Below, piece after piece: positions 22,803-31,667 of a stretch of 38,523 nt of DNA. The stretch is from NCBI GenBank assembly GCA_964460185.1, contig CAYWTM010000020.1, positions 1 to 38,523 on the forward strand. Direction: 5' to 3'. The DNA comes from JAVJPJ01 sp040217295 (GTDB lineage: Bacteria > Pseudomonadota > Alphaproteobacteria > Rhodobacterales > Rhodobacteraceae). The position numbers and the translations under genes are program-made. Within the stretch, counting starts at the first letter, position 1, and every line of letters begins with the position of its first letter. Below the pieces are notes generated by a model that was given only the letters and a program-made list of their open reading frames with translations, did not search any database and was not told the origin of the DNA.

Positions 22803-24197
22803 ATGAGAGATCTGAGCAAGGTTACCTGGGATGTCATCGTGGTCGGGGGCGGCAATGCAGGGCTGTGTGCCGCGATCGAAGCGGCCGAGTCCGGCGCGCG
22901 CGTGCTGATCCTCGAAAGCGCGCCCAAGACGTATCGGGGCGGCAACTCGCGTCATACGCGAAATTTTCGCTGCATGCATGACGGGCCGCTTTCGGTCCTG
23001 ACAGGCACTTATGGCGAAGACGAATATTTTGACGACCTGATCCGCGTGACGAAGGGCAAGACGGATGAAGCGCTGGCCCGCATGACCATCCGCACGTCGG
23101 AAGATTGCCTGCCATGGATGGAGGCCCATGGCGTGGCGTTCCAGAAATCGCTGTCCGGGACGTTGTCGTTGTCGCGCACCAACGCGTTCTTTCTGGGCGG
23201 CGGCAAGGCGCTGGTGAATGCCTATTACAACACGGTCGAAGATCTGGGCGTTACGGTCGCCTATGACGCCGAGGTCAGCCATATCGCCATCGAAGACGGT
23301 GCCTTCACAGGTCTGGATGCCTCGATCGGCGGGACAGTGACCCGGATCGAAGGCCGCGCGCTGGTGCTGGCCTCGGGCGGGTTCCAGGCGGATCTCGACT
23401 GGCTGGCCGACGCGTGGGGGCCTGCCGCGCGCAACTTCCTGATCCGTGGCACGCCCTATAACCGTGGCGTGGTTCTGCGCGACATGCTGGATCAGGGCGC
23501 CGACAGCGTGGGCGATCCGACCCAGTGCCATGCCGTCGCCATCGACGGACGGTCCCCGAAATTCGACGGCGGGATCGTCACGCGGCTGGATTGCGTGCCG
23601 TTTTCCATCGTCGTGAACAAGAACGGCGAGCGGTTCTATGACGAGGGTGAGGACGTCTGGCCCAAGCGCTACGCGATCTGGGGTAGGCTGGTGGCGGCGC
23701 AGCCCGAACAGGTCGCCTATTGCATCATCGACAGCAAATCCATCAACGACTTCATGCCATCCGTGTATCCGCCCGAAACGGCAGACACGATTGACGGGTT
23801 GGCACAGAGACTGGGCATTTCGGGCACCAAGCTGCGCGAGACGGTCGATGAATTCAACGCCGCGTGCCGTGACGGGACCTTCATGGCCACAGACCTCGAC
23901 GGCCTCGCGACCGAGGGGCTTACCCCGCCCAAGACCAACTGGGCCCGTCCGATCACCGAAGGGCCTTTCTACGGCTATTCGTTGCGCACCGGAGTGACGT
24001 TCACCTACCTGGGGCTCAAGGTCGACAGGACCGCGCGGGTGTCGGTCGGCGCGGGCCGGCTGACGAATGTCTGGGCCGCCGGTGAAATCATGGCGGGCTC
24101 GATCCTTGGCGAAGGCTATCTTGCGGGCTTTGGCATGACCATCGGCACCGTGTTTGGCCGAATCGCGGGACAGGAGGCCGCCGCCCATGTCGCTTGA
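22803..24197 (+). CDS. tcuA: FAD-dependent tricarballylate dehydrogenase
   Basis: The 464-residue flavoprotein of the succinate-dehydrogenase/fumarate-reductase fold matches TcuA of Salmonella in length and motifs. It has the FAD-binding GGGNAG at 15-20 (DVIVVGGGNAGLCAAIEAAE), YRGGNSRHTRNFRCMHDG shortly after, and a C-terminal AAGEIMAGSILGEGYLAGFG. TcuA oxidises tricarballylate to cis-aconitate. The start ATG 22803 follows GCAGGACGG and is chosen over the longer frame from 22671, whose extra residues are Arg-rich and unlike the family. tcuB overlaps its end by 11 bases. No TcuC-type transporter is nearby; the tct transporter on the left may supply the substrate. Confidence 0.9.
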   Translation: MRDLSKVTWDVIVVGGGNAGLCAAIEAAESGARVLILESAPKTYRGGNSRHTRNFRCMHDGPLSVLTGTYGEDEYFDDLIRVTKGKTDEALARMTIRTSEDCLPWMEAHGVAFQKSLSGTLSLSRTNAFFLGGGKALVNAYYNTVEDLGVTVAYDAEVSHIAIEDGAFTGLDASIGGTVTRIEGRALVLASGGFQADLDWLADAWGPAARNFLIRGTPYNRGVVLRDMLDQGADSVGDPTQCHAVAIDGRSPKFDGGIVTRLDCVPFSIVVNKNGERFYDEGEDVWPKRYAIWGRLVAAQPEQVAYCIIDSKSINDFMPSVYPPETADTIDGLAQRLGISGTKLRETVDEFNAACRDGTFMATDLDGLATEGLTPPKTNWARPITEGPFYGYSLRTGVTFTYLGLKVDRTARVSVGAGRLTNVWAAGEIMAGSILGEGYLAGFGMTIGTVFGRIAGQEAAAHVA

Positions 24198-25266
24198 CAA
24201 TCCCCCCACCCTTACCGCCACGCAAGAAGCCCGCCGCCAGGTCGAGATCTGCAATGCCTGCCGCTATTGCGAGGGGTATTGCGCCGTGTTTCCCGCGATC
24301 ACCCGCGAACGCGCCTTCGCCGATGGCGACATCACCCAGCTGGCCAGCCTGTGCCACAACTGCAGGGGCTGCTATTACGCCTGCCAGTATACCGAGCCCC
24401 ATGAATTTGCCCTCAACCTGCCTGCGGCCCTGGCCGAGGTGCGCGTGGAATCGTGGGAACGGTTCGCCTGGCCCGGCGGGCTTGCGCGGGTGTTCCAGAA
24501 CAGCGGCGTTGCATTGGCGGGGGCGCTGGTGGCCGGCATTGCCGTGCTGTTTTTCGCGCTGACGGCACTCGCGCCGGACAGCGGAGACGGGTTTTACGCC
24601 TATCTGTCCCACGCGGCGATGGTGGCGATTTTCACGCCCGCCTTCGTGTTCCCGCTGGTCGTGATCGCGATGGGACTGCGCCGCTACTGGGCAGAGGTCG
24701 GCGGCACGCGGATCACCATGGCCGACCTCAAGACCGCGTTCGGGGATGCCGCACGGCTCAGGAACCTGTCGGGCGGGGCCGCCGACGGATGCAATTTCGA
24801 AAAAGGCGACCGGTATTCACAGGCGCGCAGGCATGCCCATCATGCGGTGATGTATGGGTTCTTGCTGTGCTTTGCCTCCACCTCCAGCGGGACGGTCCTG
24901 CATTACGTATTCGATATCCAGGCGCCTTACGGGCTTTTGAGCCTGCCCAAGCTTCTGGGGATACCGGGTGGCATTTTGCTGACAGTGGGCGCCGTGATGC
25001 TGGCCTGGCTCAAGACCAAGGCCGACCCCGAACTCGGCGCGCCGTCGGTCTGGGGCGGCGAAATGGCCTTTGTGTGCCTCTTGGGGGCCACGGGTGCCAC
25101 GGGCCTGGCACTGTTCGCCGCCACGGGAACGGGGTTGGTTGCCCCCCTGCTGGCGCTGCATCTTGGCACGGTCCTGGCCTTTTTCCTGACCACGCCCTAT
25201 TCGAAGATGGTGCACGGGTTCTACCGGCTTGCGGCACTAGTGCGCGACGCGCAGTTGCGAGACTAG
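24187..25266 (+). CDS. tcuB: tricarballylate utilisation electron-transfer protein, 4Fe-4S and membrane domains
   Basis: The 359-residue protein begins with two four-cysteine clusters, CNACRYCEGYC (C22, C25, C28, C32) and CHNCRGCYYAC (C56, C59, C62, C66), predicted to bind two 4Fe-4S centres. About six hydrophobic segments follow, with histidines such as the HAHHAVMYG group that could ligate haem. TcuB reoxidises the flavin of TcuA and passes electrons to the quinone pool. ATG 24187 gives MSLDNPPTLTATQEARRQVE at the normal N-terminus and overlaps tcuA by 11 bases. Confidence 0.9.
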   Translation: MSLDNPPTLTATQEARRQVEICNACRYCEGYCAVFPAITRERAFADGDITQLASLCHNCRGCYYACQYTEPHEFALNLPAALAEVRVESWERFAWPGGLARVFQNSGVALAGALVAGIAVLFFALTALAPDSGDGFYAYLSHAAMVAIFTPAFVFPLVVIAMGLRRYWAEVGGTRITMADLKTAFGDAARLRNLSGGAADGCNFEKGDRYSQARRHAHHAVMYGFLLCFASTSSGTVLHYVFDIQAPYGLLSLPKLLGIPGGILLTVGAVMLAWLKTKADPELGAPSVWGGEMAFVCLLGATGATGLALFAATGTGLVAPLLALHLGTVLAFFLTTPYSKMVHGFYRLAALVRDAQLRD

Positions 25267-25584
25267 GCGATCGCGGCCGGAACACGGCCCCGTCGCCCGT
25301 GTCACGGCCGGCGGGACCAGTGGTTTGCGAATGTGTCGTTCGAACTGGTTTGCGCCGGAAGCGATCGCCACGCCCCGCGCCACCGGCACCATGGCGACAC
25401 ATCCGAAGGTCGACGCGGGTATCAGCTTGCCAAGCGGGCGCTGTGGCGCGCTGCAGACATGGTCCGCCAAGGGTCACCAATGTGATGCCGTGATGCCGTC
25501 AGCACACGACACCTCCGGGTTTGGGTGTTCCCGCACCTTGTGGGCACGGCAAGCCGTCCTCCCACGGGTCGCCACCCCGGCAAC
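25267..25584. other. 318-base intergenic region without a convincing gene
   Basis: It separates the convergent ends of tcuB and the molybdenum hydroxylase gene. A leftward frame (25237-25470) gives a protein-like stretch, VAIASGANQFERHIRKPLVP, that I could not assign. It may be a decayed gene end. A tandem GATGCCGT repeat lies near 25483-25499. No T-rich terminator hairpin was recognised. Confidence 0.4.
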
Positions 25585-27870
25585 TTATCGCTTTGCCTGC
25601 AAGGTTCGCCAAATTGCGTCGGATGTCATCGGGATGGAAGGGAACTGGGCATCAACGCGCCGCAGCGCATGCGCGATCGCATTGCATGTCGCCGCAAGCG
25701 CACCGGTTGTGCCCGCCTCTCCGACCCCTTTGACGCCAAGAGGGTTCGTCGCGGACGGCACATCATGGGAAAGAACTTGCATCGGCGGCATGTCCGCTGC
25801 TCTTGGCAGGACATAGTCCATCAAGCTGCCCGTTGTCATTTGGCCGGACGGTTCAAAGCAGTGCCGCTCCATGAGAGCGCCGGCAATGCCTTGCGCGATC
25901 CCTCCCCTCAGTTGTCCCTCGACCGCATGATGCGACATGACACGCCCTGCATCATCCACTGCGGTGTAACCAAGGTTTTCGATCTGGCCTGTCTCGGGGT
26001 CGATCCGGACTTCGGCGATGTGACACCCCGACGGAAAGGTGTTGACCACCGGAGATGAGCCCGTCACGTCAAACGCACCTTCACGGGCGGCGCGATCCAG
26101 CGCCTGCGCAAGGGTGCAAAGGACGGTTCCCGTTCCATCGCGGATGGCTTGTGGGTCGGCCACAAGCTCATCTTCGTCCAGATCGTTCCGTTTCGCTTCG
26201 ATACCAACAAGATGCGCGATCAGCGACTGGCCGGCATGGTGGAGTGCGGACCCCGCCTGACTGGTTGTCCTGGACCCGAAAGAACCAAGCCCCCCAGGGG
26301 TATTGTCGGGCTGGCTCTGTTTCAGGGTGATCGCATCCCCCGGTATGCCAAGCTGCGCCGACAAAATGCCCTTGAACAGACCCTCGTGATCTTGGCCGGT
26401 GCTTTGGGTGGACGTCACGATGGCGATATGGGCGGCGCCGTTCTGCACGCCGACTTCAAGTCGCACTTCATCCTTGGGCGCGCCCCCTCCTCCGGCAACC
26501 TCGACAAACAGCGCAACGCCGATGCCTCGCACAAGACCGCGGTCGTCGTCTGCTTGCGCGCGGCCGGGGAACCGATCCCAATCAGCGGCCTTGCGCGCAA
26601 TCTCCAAAAGCCTCGGATAATCACCGCTGTCATAGCAAAACCCGCCGGGGGTGGAGTATGGGAACGCGTCCGGCGCAAGTGCATTGAGCAACCGGAGCTC
26701 CAACGGATCGCAGTCCGTTGCGGCGGCGGCTTCATCAACCAGGCGTTCGACGAGAAGAGCCATTTCCGGCCGCCCTGCCCCACGATACGGGCCAAGTGGG
26801 ACCGTATTTGTGAACCTGAGGTGACATACGGCCGACGCCGCCGGAATCTTGTAGCAGCCGGTCAAGGTGGCGAGGGGATTGTTGACGCTGATATGGGCGC
26901 CGACGGGATGAACATAGGCGCCGAGATCCGACTCGATCTTGACGTCCAGCGCGGTAAACCGGTGGGCGGCGTCCATTGCGAGCCTGCCGGAAAGCCGCAT
27001 GCCCCTGCCGTGATAGTCACTCAGGAATGCCTCGCTGCGCGTTCCTTGCCAACGCAATTTGGCGCCAAGTTTGCGGGCTGCCGCCAGAAGCGCGACCGTC
27101 TCTGGAAATGCGGCCCCGCGCACCCCGAAGGCTCCGCCCACCCGGTCGGCATGCACCCGGACAGCGTCGGGCGGAACGTTGAGCACGGCGCAAATATCGC
27201 GACGTTGTTCCGCGATACCTTGATGGGGGGACCAAAGATCGAAAACATCCGTTGACGGATCATGGGACGCGATCGCGGAAAGGGGCTCGAGCGGGGCTGG
27301 CGACACGCGCGGCAAATGGACTTGCGTTTCGATCACCTGCGCGGCGTTGGCAAAGGCAGACTCGACGGCGGACCTGTCCCCGCAAGCCACTGTTGCTGCG
27401 GTGTTCCCGGGCGCCTCGGGATGGATGTCGGGCGTGTCGGGGCCGTCAAGGCCGACGACGGACGCACGCTCCCGATAGTCGGGGATCAGGGCCTCGACGC
27501 CATCCAGGGCTGCGGCATGCGTTCGGGCCACGACCATCGCGATCAACTCGCCGACATGGCGCACCCGGCCTTCACACAGCACCGGACGCCGCGGCACGAT
27601 CAATGGTCGACCATCGACCGTTGACTGTCGCAAAAACGCAGGGAACGCCCCCAACGGCCCAAGATCCCTTGCCGTGAGCACAGCCACCACGCCCGCCACG
27701 TCGTGCGCATCCGTGGTGTCGAGATCAAGCAGGTCGGCATGCGCATGGTCGGACCGCAGGAATGCCACATGAAACGCGCCATCGGCGGGCAGGTCCGCCG
27801 TGTAGGTCGCGGTCCCCCGAAGTGGTTGATTCAAGGCGCAATCCCAAAAAAGCTCTTGGCTGTTGCACAA
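25585..27870 (-). CDS. xanthine dehydrogenase-family molybdopterin-binding subunit (orphan)
   Basis: This 761-residue protein has molybdenum-hydroxylase large-subunit features: an N-terminal RGTATYTADLPADGAFHVAF, GGAFGVRG at 245-252, PYRGAGRPE at 361-369 (the form seen in non-CO-dehydrogenase members) and the catalytic glutamate E718 in VKGVGEAGTTG. Such enzymes hydroxylate N-heterocycles, purines or aldehydes and normally need FAD (CoxM-type) and 2Fe-2S (CoxS-type) subunits, neither of which is encoded nearby. It is the last gene of the long leftward operon. The start is uncertain: ATG 27870 overlaps the amidohydrolase gene by 40 bases, while a TTG at 27834 would give a 749-residue product with a 4-base overlap. 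Confidence 0.88.
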   Translation of the reverse strand: MCNSQELFWDCALNQPLRGTATYTADLPADGAFHVAFLRSDHAHADLLDLDTTDAHDVAGVVAVLTARDLGPLGAFPAFLRQSTVDGRPLIVPRRPVLCEGRVRHVGELIAMVVARTHAAALDGVEALIPDYRERASVVGLDGPDTPDIHPEAPGNTAATVACGDRSAVESAFANAAQVIETQVHLPRVSPAPLEPLSAIASHDPSTDVFDLWSPHQGIAEQRRDICAVLNVPPDAVRVHADRVGGAFGVRGAAFPETVALLAAARKLGAKLRWQGTRSEAFLSDYHGRGMRLSGRLAMDAAHRFTALDVKIESDLGAYVHPVGAHISVNNPLATLTGCYKIPAASAVCHLRFTNTVPLGPYRGAGRPEMALLVERLVDEAAAATDCDPLELRLLNALAPDAFPYSTPGGFCYDSGDYPRLLEIARKAADWDRFPGRAQADDDRGLVRGIGVALFVEVAGGGGAPKDEVRLEVGVQNGAAHIAIVTSTQSTGQDHEGLFKGILSAQLGIPGDAITLKQSQPDNTPGGLGSFGSRTTSQAGSALHHAGQSLIAHLVGIEAKRNDLDEDELVADPQAIRDGTGTVLCTLAQALDRAAREGAFDVTGSSPVVNTFPSGCHIAEVRIDPETGQIENLGYTAVDDAGRVMSHHAVEGQLRGGIAQGIAGALMERHCFEPSGQMTTGSLMDYVLPRAADMPPMQVLSHDVPSATNPLGVKGVGEAGTTGALAATCNAIAHALRRVDAQFPSIPMTSDAIWRTLQAKR

Positions 27871-28820
27871 ACCAATTGATCCAGCGCGGCGCGATCCGTG
27901 ACCGCCTTGCGCACCAGGCCGACCGGATCCGTGTCGCCCATGTCGAACGGCCAGTCGCTGCCCAGCATCACCCGGTCGGGCCCGGCCATGTCCACAAGCC
28001 GTGACAAGGTATCGGCATCGAAAACGCAGGTGTCATACCACATCCGGCGCAAGTATTCGGACGGGGCTTGCGACGTCAGGCGGCGCAACTCGGGGCGGGC
28101 TTTCCAGGCATGATCGAGCCGACCGAGATAGAACGGGAAATACCCGCCGCCATGTGCGATCATGACCTTCAACTCTGGATGGCGGTCGAGAACTCCGCCA
28201 AAAATCAGGTGGTTTGCGGCGACGATCTCTTCGAGGGGTTGGCCGATGGTGTTGACCATGAAGAAGTCGCCAAACCGCTGACCATGGCTGAACCCAAGCG
28301 GATGGATGACCAGCGCCGCACCCAGTTGGGAAAGTTTGCGCCAGACTGGATCCAACGCCGGATCCGACAACTCCATGTCGCCCGCGCGGCTGTCGATCTG
28401 GAATCCATGAAGACCAAGCTCTTCGACCGCGCGGGTTGCCTCTGCGACTGCACGATCCGGGGCAGACAGAGGCAGGGTTCCCAATCCACCGAAACGCTTG
28501 GGGTTTTTCGCCACAAGGGCCGCGACATGGTCGTTCTGGAGCGCGGACACAGCCGCAAGAAGCTCTGCTGGTGCCCAGTAATGCTGTTGCCCTGGCGCAG
28601 GGGACACGATCTGGAAGTCGACTTCCATCGCGGTCATGGCGGCCAGCCGGCTGTCGATATCGTTGAAGTTGCGCATCAGGTCGGGCCCTTGCGCTGCGTC
28701 GACGGCCTTGCTTTCGGGGGTCATGTCGCGCTGATAGGGTATCAATGCGGGGTCCGGCGGGCCGCCCAAGAGATCATTCACTCCGGGACAAAGCGTATGA
28801 GTGTGGATGTCGATGATCAT
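27831..28820 (-). CDS. amidohydrolase family protein, ACMSD-like (COG2159)
   Basis: The 329-residue TIM-barrel metalloenzyme starts MIIDIHTHT with metal ligands H6 and H8. Further ligand candidates are in LVIHPLGFSHGQ, MIAHGGGYFPFYLGRLDHAW and the aspartate of LGSDWPFDMG. The family includes aminocarboxymuconate-semialdehyde decarboxylase, gamma-resorcylate decarboxylase and some hydrolases, so either a non-oxidative decarboxylation or a ring hydrolysis is possible. ATG 28820 overlaps the amidase stop (ATGA); the frame upstream to 28865 is less likely. Its operon position between amidase and molybdenum hydroxylase suggests work on a nitrogenous ring compound. Confidence 0.87.
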   Translation of the reverse strand: MIIDIHTHTLCPGVNDLLGGPPDPALIPYQRDMTPESKAVDAAQGPDLMRNFNDIDSRLAAMTAMEVDFQIVSPAPGQQHYWAPAELLAAVSALQNDHVAALVAKNPKRFGGLGTLPLSAPDRAVAEATRAVEELGLHGFQIDSRAGDMELSDPALDPVWRKLSQLGAALVIHPLGFSHGQRFGDFFMVNTIGQPLEEIVAANHLIFGGVLDRHPELKVMIAHGGGYFPFYLGRLDHAWKARPELRRLTSQAPSEYLRRMWYDTCVFDADTLSRLVDMAGPDRVMLGSDWPFDMGDTDPVGLVRKAVTDRAALDQLVCATAKSFFGIAP

Positions 28821-30220
28821 GCTTGGGTCTCCGGAGGGGTGCGCCTGTGAAAATCGGTGACGCATTGAAACGCATCCGCGATGCGCAGCAGCAGGGGCTC
28901 ACTCCAGGGCCTTCCGACGATCTGGCACGCGATGGGCAACCCGCTGGCGGAAAAACCGATCGGGATCGCGATGGAGGGCAAGCCCAGGTAGTTGATGCCA
29001 CGCGTGTTGCGCGTGAGCTTGGCAATGATCGCAGCCACATCCCCGGCGCTGCCTTCGGTGGTTTCGGCAATCGTGGGCACGGGCACGGGAAAGGCCGGCA
29101 AGATCGCCGCGTCTGCGGTGCCCAGAACGGCGTCCAGCCAGTCTGTCGCCAACGGCCCGCGCCGCATCAAGGCCTCGATGTAGTGGGTCGCCGGGTAGAA
29201 CAAGCCGGGCTCAATCCGCGCGCGGACCTGATCGGCATAGTCATCGGGGCGTTCGCCTATCCACTGGCGATGCAAGGTCGCGGCCTCGGTCGCGACGACC
29301 AGATGGGCAAAGGCATTGATCCCGGCCATGTCGGGGGCGCGGGTCTCGATGTCGGTCGCGCCGGCCTCAATGAAACCATGCAAGGCGCGATCCAGGGCGG
29401 CTTCGACCTCTGAGGACAGCTCATCGTCGTAGTAGCCGCGCCCGCGCGCGACGGTGATACCGGCCAGTTCTCCGGTCAAGGCCGCCTCGTGGGACAGCTT
29501 TGGCGCCCAAGCGGTTGTGGGATCCGCAGGATCTTCACCCGAGACGACGTCCATGATCCGTGCCGCGTCTTTCGCGCTGCAGGCCAGAACGCCGACTGTG
29601 TCCAGTGTCGCCGAAAGGGGCATGGCCCCCGCGAGGCTCACGCCGCCATGGGTGGGTTTCACGCCGGTCAGCCCGCAGGCGGCCGCAGGATGGCGGACCG
29701 AACCACCGGTATCCGTTCCAAGCGAGGCCGGGACCGCGCGCGCGGCCACTGCAATACCCGACCCAGAGGATGAGCCGCCGCAGATGTAGTCCGGATTCCA
29801 CGGGTTGCGGCCGTGACCGTAATGTTCGTTGTAGCCGGTCGGGCTGAGCGCGAACTCGGCCATGTGCAAGGTTCCGAGATCCACGGCGCCTGCATCGTCG
29901 AGCCGGGCCAGCGCCGTGGATGTCGTGTCAGGGACAAATCCCGCGCGGATCTTGCTGCCACAATGGCAGGTGCGCCCCCGGCGATAGAACAGATCCTTGT
30001 GCGCCAGGGGCACTCCGGCCAGAGGGCCGAGATCCTTGCCTGCGGCACGCGCCTTGTCGATGGCGTTGGCTTGTTCGAGCGCAGCGTCCCGGTCAAGCGT
30101 TGCCACCGCGTTGCACGACGCCCCAACCGCTTCCAGCCGGGCAAGGGCCGCGATCGTCTGTGACTCCGCGGTGGTCTCACCGTTGCGGATCGCATCCGCG
30201 ATTTCGACGACACCGGTCAT
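28817..30220 (-). CDS. amidase signature family hydrolase
   Basis: The 467-residue enzyme has the Ser-cisSer-Lys triad of the amidase signature family: K75 in VPLAHKDLFYRRG, the cis-serine in ICGGSSSGSG (148-155) and nucleophile S174 in LGTDTGGSVRHPA. It hydrolyses a carboxamide or imide-derived amide to ammonia and an acid; the substrate is unknown. ATG 30220 (MTGVVEIADAIRNGE) overlaps the stop of the 56-residue gene by four bases, giving the arrangement of a small GatC/AtzG-like partner preceding an amidase. Residues 82-88 (TCHCGS) include two close cysteines not typical of the family. Confidence 0.9.
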   Translation of the reverse strand: MTGVVEIADAIRNGETTAESQTIAALARLEAVGASCNAVATLDRDAALEQANAIDKARAAGKDLGPLAGVPLAHKDLFYRRGRTCHCGSKIRAGFVPDTTSTALARLDDAGAVDLGTLHMAEFALSPTGYNEHYGHGRNPWNPDYICGGSSSGSGIAVAARAVPASLGTDTGGSVRHPAAACGLTGVKPTHGGVSLAGAMPLSATLDTVGVLACSAKDAARIMDVVSGEDPADPTTAWAPKLSHEAALTGELAGITVARGRGYYDDELSSEVEAALDRALHGFIEAGATDIETRAPDMAGINAFAHLVVATEAATLHRQWIGERPDDYADQVRARIEPGLFYPATHYIEALMRRGPLATDWLDAVLGTADAAILPAFPVPVPTIAETTEGSAGDVAAIIAKLTRNTRGINYLGLPSIAIPIGFSASGLPIACQIVGRPWSEPLLLRIADAFQCVTDFHRRTPPETQA

Positions 30221-30387
30221 TCGCCGGCCTCGCGTTGCCAAGCGGCCTTGAGGGCGGGAAAGCTCTGTGGTGTTGCATCCGGAGACAAACTGCGCAGCCC
30301 ATCCACGGCGCGTTCGGTTGCAATGATCAGAGCCTCATGGCGCTGAAAGACAGCCTTTGAGGCTGGAGGCGTGCGTATATCGGTCAT
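30217..30387 (-). CDS. 56-residue protein coupled to the amidase gene
   Basis: The ORF begins MTDIRTPPASKAVFQRHEAL and ends QSFPALKAAWQREAGE, lying 14 bases after dctM and overlapping the amidase ATG by four. It is predicted mostly helical, with no membrane segment. I do not recognise it. In size and position it recalls GatC-like partners of amidases such as AtzG, but the sequence does not prove that. The ribosome site is weak (TGGAAC), so translation may depend on dctM. Confidence 0.55.
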   Translation of the reverse strand: MTDIRTPPASKAVFQRHEALIIATERAVDGLRSLSPDATPQSFPALKAAWQREAGE

Positions 30388-30401
30388 AGTGGTTCCAAAA
30401 G

Positions 30402-31664
30402 TCACAGGAGGAAGAGCGCGATGCCGGGGACGTAGGTCACCAGCAGAAGCACAACGATCATCAGAAGGACAAAGGGCAAGACGCCTTTGACTGCATCGAA
30501 ATAGCCAATGCGAAACGTGGTCATCCCGATGAACAGGTTCAGCCCGAAGGGCGGCGTCACCATCCCGATCGCGACGTTCACCACGATCACGGCGCCCAGG
30601 TGGATCGGGTCGATCCCAGCAGCCATCGCGGACTGGTAGATGAGCGGGGCCAGCACGATGATGGCCGAGTTCGGGTCGATGAACATTCCGGCCAGCAGGA
30701 ACGAGATATTGATCATCGCCAGCAACATGACCGGAGGAAACCCGCCAATCGCCTGACTGATCAGAGCCGGATACTGCATCAGCGTCATGAAATAGGTCAT
30801 GACCGTGCCTGAAGCGATCAAGATCAACAGCACGGCGATGGTTTGCGCAGAGGCGGCCGACACCTTGAACAAGTCGCGGATCCGAAGCTGCCGGTAGATC
30901 AGGGTTTCGACGAAGATGGCGTAGACGCAGGCAAAGGCGGCGGCCTCCGTCGGCGTTGCCGCGCCGGAATAGATACCGCCCAGCACGATCACCGGCAGAC
31001 CAAGGGCCCAACCCGCCCGCCGCAGCGCCGTGAGGCGCTCTGCCCAAGGCATCTTTGGCGCACGGCCGATCCCCTTGACCTTGGCGTAAACGTAGGAATA
31101 GGCCGCCAGCACCGCCGTCAGAACCACACCCGTGCTGAGACCGGCAATGAACATCGATCCGACCGAATTGTTGGTTTCAATGGAATACAGGATCATCGCG
31201 ATACCCGGGGGCACCAACATGGCAATGGTCGAGGCCGACAGGATCAACCCGACCGCGAAACTCTTGCTGTAGCCCTGCCGCACCAAGGATGGATAAACGA
31301 TCGGTCCGATCGACACGACGGCGGCAGGTCCGATGCCGGACATGGCCCCGAAGATGGCGCACGCCCCGGCGGTGGCGATGGCGACACCGCCTGTGATGTG
31401 ACCCATCAATGCCTCGGTCAGGAACACCAGCCGCCTGCCGATCTGCCCGCGTGAGATCACGTCGGCGGCAAAGATGAAAAGCGGAATGGCCACCAACGCA
31501 AAGCGATTGACCCCGTCGATCATGCGCTGTGGCAAGACCATCTCCGGGATCGGCGGCGCGAACAGCTCGAAGCTCACGAAAGTGGCCGTGATGATCGCGA
31601 GGAAGATCGGGGCCGCAAGGAGCAGCAATCCGAACGCGATGGCGGAAAACAGGACCGCTGGCAT
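30402..31664 (-). CDS. dctM: TRAP transporter large permease subunit (DctM type)
   Basis: The 420-residue polytopic membrane protein has about 12 hydrophobic segments and DctM hallmarks: RFALVAIPLFIFAADVISRG near residue 54, AIFGAMSGIGPAAVVSIGP, ILSASTIAMLVPPGIAMI, GAATPTEAAAFA, and GMFIDPNSAIIVLAPL in the C-terminal half. It translocates the ligand delivered by DctP using a sodium gradient. It is coupled to dctQ with a 3-base spacer. The substrate is presumably the nitrogenous compound degraded by the flanking enzymes. Confidence 0.92.
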   Translation of the reverse strand: MPAVLFSAIAFGLLLLAAPIFLAIITATFVSFELFAPPIPEMVLPQRMIDGVNRFALVAIPLFIFAADVISRGQIGRRLVFLTEALMGHITGGVAIATAGACAIFGAMSGIGPAAVVSIGPIVYPSLVRQGYSKSFAVGLILSASTIAMLVPPGIAMILYSIETNNSVGSMFIAGLSTGVVLTAVLAAYSYVYAKVKGIGRAPKMPWAERLTALRRAGWALGLPVIVLGGIYSGAATPTEAAAFACVYAIFVETLIYRQLRIRDLFKVSAASAQTIAVLLILIASGTVMTYFMTLMQYPALISQAIGGFPPVMLLAMINISFLLAGMFIDPNSAIIVLAPLIYQSAMAAGIDPIHLGAVIVVNVAIGMVTPPFGLNLFIGMTTFRIGYFDAVKGVLPFVLLMIVVLLLVTYVPGIALFLL

Positions 31665-31667
31665 GGG

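Noticed and set aside
22632..24254. 540-codon open frame on the minus strand
   Set aside because: It is the reverse of tcuA, which has clear FAD-binding motifs; the frame has no recognisable domain.
25237..25470. 77-codon minus-strand frame in the tcuB-molybdenum hydroxylase gap
   Set aside because: Part of the product looks protein-like, but it overlaps the end of tcuB, has no clear ribosome site and no recognised family, so it is noted only as a possible remnant.
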